A stretch of DNA of 5,610 nt, taken from NCBI GenBank assembly GCA_023142215.1, contig JAGLJW010000012.1, positions 1 through 5,610 of the forward strand, in the 5' to 3' direction. The notes under the pieces were generated by a model. That model did not search any database and was not told where the DNA came from. It was given only the letters and a program-made list of their open reading frames with translations. The DNA comes from Candidatus Parcubacteria bacterium. Its GTDB lineage: Bacteria > Patescibacteriota > Patescibacteriia > Patescibacteriales > UBA12075. Position numbers and translations under genes: made by a program. Shown in pieces: positions 1 to 4,029 of this stretch (position 1 is its first letter; every line of letters starts with the position of its first letter).

Positions 1-17
1 GATAATTGCCACTTTGA
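1..17. repeat. Terminal redundancy, left copy (circular contig)
   Basis: These 17 bases are identical to the last 17 of the window (5594-5610). A perfect 17-base match exactly at both ends is what an assembler leaves when it runs around a circular molecule. The inferred circle is about 5,593 bp. Reading across the join also reconnects the two parts of the Rep protein, which independently supports circularity. Confidence 0.9.
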
Positions 18-77
18 GTATTTGTAAATTTCTATTGTTTTGCCTGAAACTACAAGCTTTTCAATGTATTTTTTCAT
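1..77 (-). CDS. N-terminal fragment of rolling-circle Rep (runs off the contig end)
   Basis: The minus strand from an ATG at 77-75 reads MKKYIEKLVVSGKTIEIYKY and continues across the join through KWQLSGYI to a TAA at 5583-5581. The V-V-S-G-x-T-I-E-I-Y-x-Y pattern is what I expect at the start of phage and plasmid rolling-circle Rep proteins, just ahead of the basic K/R-rich segment that the downstream frame encodes. The downstream frame is offset by one base, and the switch falls in a (TA)4 run at 5582-5589. One more TA unit would join the frames into a protein of about 246 residues. There is no Shine-Dalgarno before the ATG, and an in-frame TAA lies 12 bases upstream, so this ATG is the natural start. 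The break could be an assembly indel at the contig end, a real mutation or slippage. The Rep assignment of this fragment is by pattern recognition, not by search. Confidence 0.7.
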   Translation of the reverse strand, partial: MKKYIEKLVVSGKTIEIYKYSKWQL

Positions 78-133
78 TTTGTCGCGGTGTTAAGTGTATA
101 TGCGGACGAGCCAAGTAAGTTATATAAATTTTC

Positions 134-160
134 ATTTTAAGATTTTTTTTATCTTAAAAT
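134..160. repeat. Perfect AT-rich hairpin (10-bp stem, T7 loop)
   Basis: ATTTTAAGAT (134-143) and ATCTTAAAAT (151-160) are exact reverse complements around seven T residues. It lies 57 bases before the rep ATG and next to the long hairpin. It may be part of the rolling-circle origin or a protein-binding site controlling rep. The loop is all T on the plus strand and all A on the minus strand, so there is no obvious nick motif in it. Confidence 0.55.
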
Positions 161-172
161 AAAAAAATTGTT

Positions 173-237
173 AAAGTTACCCACCCTTTCGCTTGTTGCT
201 TGTTGCTGCAACAACAAGCAAAAGCATGGATAACTTT
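173..237 (-). terminator. Long imperfect hairpin after the ATPase gene (terminator and/or origin/packaging signal)
   Basis: Arms 173-198 and 212-237 pair at 22 of 26 positions around a 13-base loop; three of the four mismatches become G-U pairs on the minus strand. It begins just beyond the Zot-like stop. On the minus-strand transcript it is followed by a run of seven U (A-run at 161-167), which fits an intrinsic terminator for the operon. A structure this long in the intergenic region of a filamentous phage is also the natural place for a packaging hairpin or complementary-strand origin. The distal arm contains TTATCCATG on the minus strand, close to a DnaA box. Inner pairing alternatives exist because of direct repeats of GCTTGTT (191-204). 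Confidence 0.6.
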
Positions 238-238
238 T

Positions 239-895
239 TTATAAACCAAACATTAACTCTTTATCGTCGTACGACTCATAAATTTCATTTGTAACGATGA
301 AATTTTGTCGCCAAGCTACTCTATCGCCTTTCCATTGCTCAATCACTTCCTCGCCCATATTATTACGGATTATCTGCCCTTCTTCATTAGTTTTAGCAAT
401 AGAAAGATAATGTTTTTTTAAATATGCTTTCCAATATATCCAGCGATGTTTATAATTTTCAACTTCAATCACATAATCCATTTTATCCCTTAATTTCTTG
501 TCTATATCAATAAATTTTTGTGCACCTAAAACTAAAGTTTTATTTAAATGACGATTTTGTGTTACAATCTTTGACATTTCTTTCGGAAAATTCTTAAAAT
601 CTCTAGCGTCAAATTTTTCATTTGCTTCATCAATATAAATCACAGAGTTCGGAGGAGTATTAACAATATCATTAATTGTCAATAATATTTTCGGATCTGC
701 ATATTTACTTTTATAATTCGCAAAAATATGAACTGGCACATCATACATATTTTGAACAATAGACTGATGATATTGCAATGACGCTGTTTTCCCTTTTCCT
801 TTTTCTCCAACAAAAATAATAAATTCTTCAGGAACTTTCAGACGTGGAAATTTGCGATCATAATTTAAAAGTTTTAAAAATTCAATTATTTTCAT
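239..895 (-). CDS. Zot/pI-like filamentous phage assembly ATPase (218 aa)
   Basis: This is the morphogenesis ATPase, the hallmark gene of inoviruses, which powers extrusion of the virion through the cell envelope. A Walker A motif GEKGKGKT is at residues 30-37, a Walker B strand VIYIDE at 85-90 (hydrophobics followed by D-E), and a sensor-like segment TQNRHLNKTLVLGAQ at 112-126, all in the order found in Zot/pI proteins. The Zot domain appears complete. In contrast to Ff pI or CTX Zot, I see no transmembrane helix or periplasmic domain in the C-terminal third, which is polar (GEEVIEQWKG, then NEIYESYDDKELMFGL). The protein would be cytosolic unless anchored by a partner. The ATG at 895 has an A-rich but Shine-Dalgarno-free upstream. 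It is the last gene of the structural operon, and its TAA abuts the long hairpin at 173-237. Confidence 0.92.
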   Translation of the reverse strand: MKIIEFLKLLNYDRKFPRLKVPEEFIIFVGEKGKGKTASLQYHQSIVQNMYDVPVHIFANYKSKYADPKILLTINDIVNTPPNSVIYIDEANEKFDARDFKNFPKEMSKIVTQNRHLNKTLVLGAQKFIDIDKKLRDKMDYVIEVENYKHRWIYWKAYLKKHYLSIAKTNEEGQIIRNNMGEEVIEQWKGDRVAWRQNFIVTNEIYESYDDKELMFGL

Positions 896-912
896 TTTTT
901 TTAAATTAAATA

Positions 913-1059
913 CTAAAAATCAAACCCTTTGGGATTAAAATAATTTTTAGCTTCTGCTTTTCTAAATTTCTTTATCCAAGCTTTAGATTTTTTTGTTTTT
1001 TTCAGATAATCTTTTCGTCTTTTATCTTCAAAATATAAAGCATCACTATAAGCACCCAT
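913..1059 (-). CDS. Small basic soluble protein before the ATPase gene (48 aa)
   Basis: The ATG at 1059 lies 18 bases after the stop of the preceding small gene, and the TAG is 17 bases before the Zot-like start. The product opens MGAYSDALYFEDKRRKDYLK, has a lysine-rich middle (KKTKKSKAWIKKFRKAEAK) and ends NYFNPKGFDF. It has no membrane segment. It is the third of three consecutive tiny charged proteins between pVI-like and Zot-like genes, a position usually empty in Ff and CTX. It may be an assembly cofactor or DNA-binding protein; I recognise no family. Confidence 0.55.
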   Translation of the reverse strand: MGAYSDALYFEDKRRKDYLKKTKKSKAWIKKFRKAEAKNYFNPKGFDF

Positions 1060-1077
1060 ATATTTATTTTTAATTAA

Positions 1078-1221
1078 TTAAATATCAAAAGTATATCTTC
1101 GTTTTCGTTTTCGTTTAACAGATTCTTTAAAATAATCGCCTGGAAGATCATTAAATCTCAAAAAAGCACTAACTTTTTTGGGAGATCTCCATTTTTTAGG
1201 CTGTTGCTTTTTGTTTTTCAT
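1078..1221 (-). CDS. Small highly basic protein (47 aa)
   Basis: The product begins MKNKKQQPKKWRSPKKVSAF, continues LRFNDLPGDYF and ends with KRKRKRRYTFDI. It is strongly basic at both ends and has no membrane segment. Its start lies inside the upstream coiled-coil gene (26-base overlap), typical of compact phage operons. The KRKRKRR run is encoded by a tandem TTCGTT hexamer repeat (three copies at 1098-1115 on the plus strand). Such a protein could bind the phage ssDNA during packaging or the acidic face of an assembly complex. No recognised family; reality rests on operon packing and compositional bias. Confidence 0.55.
   Translation of the reverse strand: MKNKKQQPKKWRSPKKVSAFLRFNDLPGDYFKESVKRKRKRRYTFDI
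1098..1115. repeat. Tandem hexamer TTCGTT x3
   Basis: Three perfect tandem copies of TTCGTT lie in the 47-residue gene and encode the alternating Lys/Arg run KRKRKR on the minus strand. Because the unit is six bases, copy-number change would lengthen or shorten the basic tract by two residues without breaking the frame. Confidence 0.6.
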
Positions 1222-1357
1222 AAAGTTCTAAATTTAATTTTTCCAAAATTTTAATTTCTTCTTTAATTCTTTTCTCTTTACGTTCAAAAATTACTTGCAT
1301 TTCTTCTAATACAATTAATCTTTTTTGAAGTTTATTAATTTTTCTATCTATATTCAT
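1196..1357 (-). CDS. Small coiled-coil protein (53 aa)
   Basis: The ATG at 1357-1355 shares a base with the TAA of the pVI-like gene (TAATG), a strong sign of coupled translation. The product is nearly all charged helix: NIDRKINKLQKRLIVLEEM followed by ERKEKRIKEEIKILEKLNLE. Hydrophobic residues recur every three to four positions, as in a coiled coil. There is no membrane segment or signal. It overlaps the next small gene by 26 bases. It may serve as a scaffold or adaptor for the assembly ATPase two genes on, but that is inference; I recognise no family. Confidence 0.65.
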   Translation of the reverse strand: MNIDRKINKLQKRLIVLEEMQVIFERKEKRIKEEIKILEKLNLELYEKQKATA

Positions 1358-1629
1358 TATTTTCTAATTATAGGAATAAAGGATCTTACAAACTGAAATA
1401 TACTAAAACCAAATTGCAAAAGATAAAATGAAAAAACAACAATTAAAAAATGACCAATTGTAGAAACAGGAAGAAAAAAAGATACGGACGCAATCATTGA
1501 AAACAATAATTCAAAAGCGTCAAGCATTTGCTGAGGCAATGTAACAATAGAAAAAATTGATGAAATAACATAAACAAAAGCGTTTATAATATAAAAAATT
1601 ATTCCAAAAATTATATCAAACAAACTCAT
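1357..1629 (-). CDS. pVI-like multi-span membrane protein (90 aa)
   Basis: The gene is coupled to the pIII-like gene by an ATGA overlap and is followed by another coupled start (TAATG at 1359-1355). The protein is very hydrophobic, with likely membrane segments near residues 4-28 and 58-78 and a third hydrophobic stretch near 37-54, and ends in a basic tail (RSFIPIIRK). There is no cleavable signal peptide. Ff pVI (112 residues) and CTX Ace (96 residues) are small multi-span proteins encoded directly after the pIII equivalent and before the pI/Zot ATPase. Position, size and topology match. It would join the pIII-like protein at the virion end and take part in release. No sequence motif confirms it. 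Confidence 0.7.
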   Translation of the reverse strand: MSLFDIIFGIIFYIINAFVYVISSIFSIVTLPQQMLDAFELLFSMIASVSFFLPVSTIGHFLIVVFSFYLLQFGFSIFQFVRSFIPIIRK

Positions 1630-2777
1630 ATTTTTTCATTAGACTTAAATAATAAAGGCGTTTTTTTATATAAAAATAAAAGTAAAATCAAATAAATTCC
1701 AATTGTCAAAAAACTTTTTACTGTCGTAATAACTGGTTCTAAAACAGAAAAACCAGTTGAAAAATTTATTACTGCACCGTTCCAATCTCCACTATCCGCT
1801 AAAGCGGGTGCAGTCGTACTATCTTCAACAGAAGAAAGCCCTGACGACATAAAAATAGAATGTATTTGACTAACAAAAGGAACAGAATTTTTTAATTTTG
1901 TTGTTGTATTAAAAATATTATCTTCAATAACATTCTCTCCTGGAACAATCCAACCACATAAATAATTGAATAAATTCCCCGTCCAAGTATCAGGGAAATT
2001 ATCACAAATAAAAGTTGGCTGATCGGGAGAATAAGAAGTTAAAACAATCTGAAAATATTCTGTTGTATAAGGAGAAGTAATTAAATCATTACTTAAAAAT
2101 CCAGTTATCATATAAAAACCTGGCTTAAAAGTAATTGGCAATAAAACAGCTTGTTGATAATTTTTTAATTCTTGAATATTATTTGTTGATATATTAATAA
2201 CTTCATTATACAAAGAAGTTGAAGAATCAACAGAATAAATATCAAATTCAAAATCCGTATATGGCGCAACTGATGCTCCATAATTCCAATAATTAAAAGA
2301 CAATGTCATATTTGGCAAGATAACAGGAGCAGAGGGAGAGGGGGATAAAAAATCAATATCTCCCTCAAAATAATTTTCATCATCAACATAATAAGAATGC
2401 CAAGTTACAGATGATCCAGTCGTTGTCCCAGTAACTACATAGGCGTTGTCATCTTTCGGAGTACTCTGACAATATAATTTATAAACAATATGAAAGTCAT
2501 CAGTATATCCAAAAAAACTTTCGTCTGTAAATGTAATTGTATCACTCCCTGATCCACCAGACTGGTAATTTTTTAATGGATATTTTGAATCATGTCTTTC
2601 AAAATGATAATTATAATTATAACTGCAGTTCCCGTCTGTTGTCGCAGGTAAAATTATATCATTATTCACATCAGGATCACGCAAATCTTGAATATGCGAT
2701 CCGTCCCAATCTTCCGCACTCGCTCCGATCGGAGAAAAAACAAAAAACAAAAATAAAATTAAAATTTTTATATTCAT
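1626..2777 (-). CDS. pIII-like tip adhesin (383 aa)
   Basis: This is the largest structural protein. It sits where pIII (Ff) or OrfU (CTX) lies, between the coat gene and a pVI-like gene. Residues 1-21 are a signal peptide ending G-A-S-A before EDWDG. The large extracellular part is rich in Tyr, Asp, Ser and Thr, with a glycine linker (GGSGSD at 74-79), a proline-rich hinge (LSPSPSAPVILP at 144-155) and four cysteines (51, 103, 258, 274). The two C-terminal cysteines frame a block with F-I-C-D-N-F and Y-L-C-G-W. Residues 356-370 form a membrane anchor (FLTIGIYLILLLFLY) followed by a short basic tail, as in pIII. It would bind the receptor, help entry and cap the virion. Its TGA overlaps the next ATG (ATGA at 1629-1626). 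The receptor cannot be inferred. Confidence 0.8.
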   Translation of the reverse strand: MNIKILILFLFFVFSPIGASAEDWDGSHIQDLRDPDVNNDIILPATTDGNCSYNYNYHFERHDSKYPLKNYQSGGSGSDTITFTDESFFGYTDDFHIVYKLYCQSTPKDDNAYVVTGTTTGSSVTWHSYYVDDENYFEGDIDFLSPSPSAPVILPNMTLSFNYWNYGASVAPYTDFEFDIYSVDSSTSLYNEVINISTNNIQELKNYQQAVLLPITFKPGFYMITGFLSNDLITSPYTTEYFQIVLTSYSPDQPTFICDNFPDTWTGNLFNYLCGWIVPGENVIEDNIFNTTTKLKNSVPFVSQIHSIFMSSGLSSVEDSTTAPALADSGDWNGAVINFSTGFSVLEPVITTVKSFLTIGIYLILLLFLYKKTPLLFKSNEKI

Positions 2778-2786
2778 AATAATTTT
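2760..2786. repeat. 27-bp direct repeat, copy at the pIII-like start
   Basis: These 27 bases recur exactly at 3741-3767. The copy covers the start codon of the pIII-like gene (ATG at 2777-2775), the first codons (MNIKIL) and 9 bases of the upstream region. Identity that runs through noncoding and coding sequence points to recent duplication or recombination, beyond conservation of the signal peptide. Confidence 0.8.
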
Positions 2787-2801
2787 AAATAAATAATCAA
2801 T

Positions 2802-2830
2802 TAGAAGTTAGAAATTAATTCTAACCTCTA
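2802..2830 (-). terminator. Hairpin terminator after the coat gene
   Basis: The minus-strand transcript can form a 12-position stem with one mismatch: TAGAGGTTAGAA (2830-2819), loop TTAAT, TTCTAACTTCTA (2813-2802). A T-rich tract (ATTGATTATTTATTT) follows. It starts 5 bases beyond the coat stop and ends 25 bases before the pIII-like gene. In Ff phages the central intrinsic terminator is also just after the major coat gene. The stem is AT-rich and the tail imperfect, so partial read-through into the adhesin gene is likely. Confidence 0.55.
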
Positions 2831-2834
2831 GCGA

Positions 2835-2993
2835 CTATCTACCAGTGTACGATCTTATCAGTTTTCTTACTATAATCAAAGTAAGAAGAACACCAAAAAT
2901 CCCAAGAATTGCAGGAAAGTATCCAGCAATCATTGCCACAATTTCTGTTGAAATTGCAGACACATCAGTCGCAGTATATGTTCCTAATGCCAT
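2835..2993 (-). CDS. Probable major coat protein, pVIII-like (52 aa)
   Basis: The 52-residue product has the classic filamentous coat layout: a polar, mildly acidic N-terminal part (MALGTYTATDVSAISTE), a hydrophobic helix from about residue 18 to 41 (IVAMIAGYFPAILGIFGVLL) and a basic C-terminus (VRKLIRSYTGR) suited to contact the phage DNA inside the particle. There is no cleavable signal peptide, and the frame has no other start upstream, as in the Pf3 coat protein. It is closely related to the C-terminal domain of the lectin fusion and more distantly to the 53-residue protein at 3868-4029. I favour it as the major subunit because it is the simplest copy and because a hairpin terminator follows it (2802-2830), as behind gene VIII in Ff, which allows high coat expression relative to downstream pIII. 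Which paralogue is most abundant must be measured. Confidence 0.78.
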   Translation of the reverse strand: MALGTYTATDVSAISTEIVAMIAGYFPAILGIFGVLLTLIIVRKLIRSYTGR

Positions 2994-3023
2994 AGAGATA
3001 TATGTTATACGGATTAAAATTTA

Positions 3024-3037
3024 AAATAGATCTATTT
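3024..3037. promoter_or_regulatory. 14-bp perfect palindrome upstream of the major coat gene
   Basis: AAATAGATCTATTT is a perfect 14-base palindrome, centred on AGATCT. It lies 31 bases before the coat start and overlaps the stop of the small upstream gene. It could be an operator, an mRNA processing or stability element, or chance in AT-rich DNA. Strong coat expression in Ff depends on promoters near this position, but I see no convincing -35/-10 pair here. Confidence 0.35.
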
Positions 3038-3176
3038 ATAACTGATTACCTTTATATTTTTTACTTTTGTAATAATTTTTATCAGCTTTTGTCATTCCTG
3101 GCTGACTCGCCATAAATTCTCCACTTGCAAAACCTTTTTTATGAGGTAAAAAAAACTTTTTTGTTTGCTCTATCAT
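3036..3176 (-). CDS. Small basic protein between adhesin and coat genes (46 aa)
   Basis: The ATG at 3176 lies 6 bases after the stop of the lectin-coat gene, and a GAGGT stretch about 9 bases upstream is one of the few Shine-Dalgarno-like sites in the window. The product is soluble and lysine-rich, with PHKKGFASGEF, a MASQPGMTKAD segment and KNYYKSKKYKGNQL at the end. It has no signal peptide or membrane helix. ATG codons at residues 22 and 28 are alternative starts. Its stop overlaps the palindrome at 3024-3037. Being basic and in the coat cluster, it may contact DNA or the cytoplasmic face of assembly complexes, but I do not recognise a family. Confidence 0.5.
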   Translation of the reverse strand: MIEQTKKFFLPHKKGFASGEFMASQPGMTKADKNYYKSKKYKGNQL

Positions 3177-3182
3177 TTTAGC

Positions 3183-3758
3183 TTACCTCTTATTTTCTTT
3201 CCAAAATCTTTTTTCCAAAGTTGACCCAATCGTATATGATAATATTAGTTTCCTAATCAACCAAAGAACAAATAAAACTGCAAAAATCCCAACTATTGCA
3301 GGAAAATAACCTAACAACATTGCCACCACTTCGGCGGTCATTGTCCCTGAAACATCAAATCCTGAATAAGTACCAATAGCGGACGGAGCAGTTGAATTTC
3401 TCACACATACAACAGGGCTATTATCAGTATCAGGGGCTGACTGTTCAGAACCATTTAAAAAATAAACTGCTTTTCTAATTGTTGGCGGATCACTTAAAAC
3501 AGTACTAGAAACAAAAACCCAATTACTAAAAGTACCAATAGAACTCTTGTTATTATAAACTTCATTCAATTCTGAAAAAGTCGGAACTCTACCGCCTAAA
3601 TTAGAACAAGAAGTTTCAGCACCAGCATAACCAGTAGTTGCTGGTTGTTCAACATCCCAAACATCACAAGAAACTACACCAACAATCCATTCAGCACCAA
3701 AAGCTTGCAACGGAATAAAAAACAAAACTAAACTTAACACTAAAATTTTTATATTCAT
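3183..3758 (-). CDS. Lectin-like adhesin fused to a coat-protein domain (191 aa)
   Basis: Three parts are visible. Residues 1-22 are a signal peptide (MNIKILVLSLVLFFIPLQAF, cleavage probably after G-A at 22). Residues about 45-120 resemble the DUF1566/Lcl class of C-type-lectin-like domains: a Cys in AETSCSNLGGRVPTFSELN, then NNKSSIG, WVFVSST and a closing VVCVRN, with cysteines at 31, 51 and 118. Residues about 127-180 are a coat domain (IGTYSGFDVS, E-V-V-A-M, GYFPAIVGIF, IRKLILSYT) that matches nearly residue for residue the 52-residue probable major coat protein at 2835-2993. The protein would therefore sit in the virion or its tip through the coat domain and show the lectin domain outside as a receptor binder. 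A basic extension (LEKRFWKENKR) follows. Its first codons and upstream bases repeat those of the pIII-like gene (27-bp repeat). Domain naming is by eye; the fusion itself is clear. Confidence 0.8.
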   Translation of the reverse strand: MNIKILVLSLVLFFIPLQAFGAEWIVGVVSCDVWDVEQPATTGYAGAETSCSNLGGRVPTFSELNEVYNNKSSIGTFSNWVFVSSTVLSDPPTIRKAVYFLNGSEQSAPDTDNSPVVCVRNSTAPSAIGTYSGFDVSGTMTAEVVAMLLGYFPAIVGIFAVLFVLWLIRKLILSYTIGSTLEKRFWKENKR

Positions 3759-3767
3759 AATAATTTT
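3741..3767. repeat. 27-bp direct repeat, copy at the lectin-coat start
   Basis: Exact partner of 2760-2786. It covers the ATG (3758-3756), the MNIKIL codons and the bases upstream. Here the upstream part also codes for the end of the 36-residue membrane peptide, so the same bases serve two reading frames in this copy only. Confidence 0.8.
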
Positions 3768-3865
3768 TTAAAATTTAAAATTAAACCTATTAAAAAAAGA
3801 ATAAAAATGAAAGTAAGTAAAAATAAAATAACGGAAGCAATCATAATTAAAAATAAAGTATGCAT
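3755..3865 (-). CDS. Very short membrane peptide, pVII/pIX-like (36 aa)
   Basis: This gene encodes 36 residues that are almost all hydrophobic: MHTLFLIMIASVILFLLTFI, then FILFLIGLILNFKKLL. It is a single membrane helix with a short basic tail. Filamentous phages have tiny tip proteins of this kind (Ff pVII and pIX are 33 and 32 residues), and it lies among coat genes as they do. The start is two bases after the stop of the coat paralogue, and its TGA overlaps the ATG of the lectin-coat gene (ATGA at 3758-3755). Such tight packing argues that it is translated. No Shine-Dalgarno is seen; an internal ATG at 3844-3842 could be an alternative start. Homology cannot be shown for a peptide this short. 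Confidence 0.65.
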   Translation of the reverse strand: MHTLFLIMIASVILFLLTFIFILFLIGLILNFKKLL

Positions 3866-3867
3866 AA

Positions 3868-4029
3868 TTAATAACGATTATTTCTAGTATAAGAAATTAA
3901 AAGCCTTGAACAAACATAAACAGCAAAACAGACAGCAAAGGCGGGAAAAATTGCAGGAATATACTCCGCAAAAATTTCAACAATTTCATCAGATAAATAA
4001 TTTAAATTTGGCGTATCACTAAAATTCAT
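3868..4029 (-). CDS. Coat protein paralogue without signal peptide (53 aa)
   Basis: This short gene starts at an ATG that overlaps the stop of the upstream gene (ATGA). The product has an acidic first half (SDEIVEIFAEY), a hydrophobic helix (YIPAIFPAFAVCFAVYVC) and a basic end (SRLLISYTRNNRY). It aligns with the probable major coat protein (2835-2993) and with the C-terminal domain of the lectin fusion (3183-3758). Shared features are E-I-V, Y-x-P-A-I and R-x-L-I-x-S-Y-T at equivalent positions. It has no cleavable signal, as in the Pf3 major coat, so spontaneous or YidC-aided insertion is likely. Two cysteines in the membrane helix distinguish it. Probably a minor coat subunit, possibly an end cap; the family link is strong and the exact role is inferred. 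Confidence 0.75.
   Translation of the reverse strand: MNFSDTPNLNYLSDEIVEIFAEYIPAIFPAFAVCFAVYVCSRLLISYTRNNRY

Larger units (their letters stand above)
78..238. other. Main intergenic region: candidate origin and packaging region
   Basis: This 161-base interval separates the ATPase gene from rep, the place of the replication origins and packaging signal in Ff phages. It holds the long hairpin (173-237), the perfect hairpin (134-160) and, nearest rep, a locally GC-richer patch (81-113) that might include the Rep nick site. I could not find a nick sequence matching a known class. No convincing promoter for rep is visible. Confidence 0.5.

Noticed and set aside
1..17. Terminal repeats as IS or phage ends
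   Set aside because: The repeat is direct, exactly at both contig ends and within the rep coding frame, so it is best explained by linearising a circle.
81..116. Possible dif/XerCD attachment site (TTAAGTGTATATGCGG)
   Set aside because: It has a TTAA-like element, but the arms and 6-base centre do not align with a 28-bp dif consensus. No other dif-like site or integrase was seen.
61..135. 24-codon minus-strand frame (MKIYITYLARPHIHLTPRQN...) overlapping the rep start
   Set aside because: Could be a leader peptide, but it is very short, has no ribosome binding site and lies over the likely origin region.
2537..2779. Plus-strand open frame of 80 codons
   Set aside because: It is antisense to the N-terminal half of the pIII-like gene, which has a signal peptide and anchor. 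The plus-strand product has no domain, membrane or signal logic, and all neighbours are on the minus strand.
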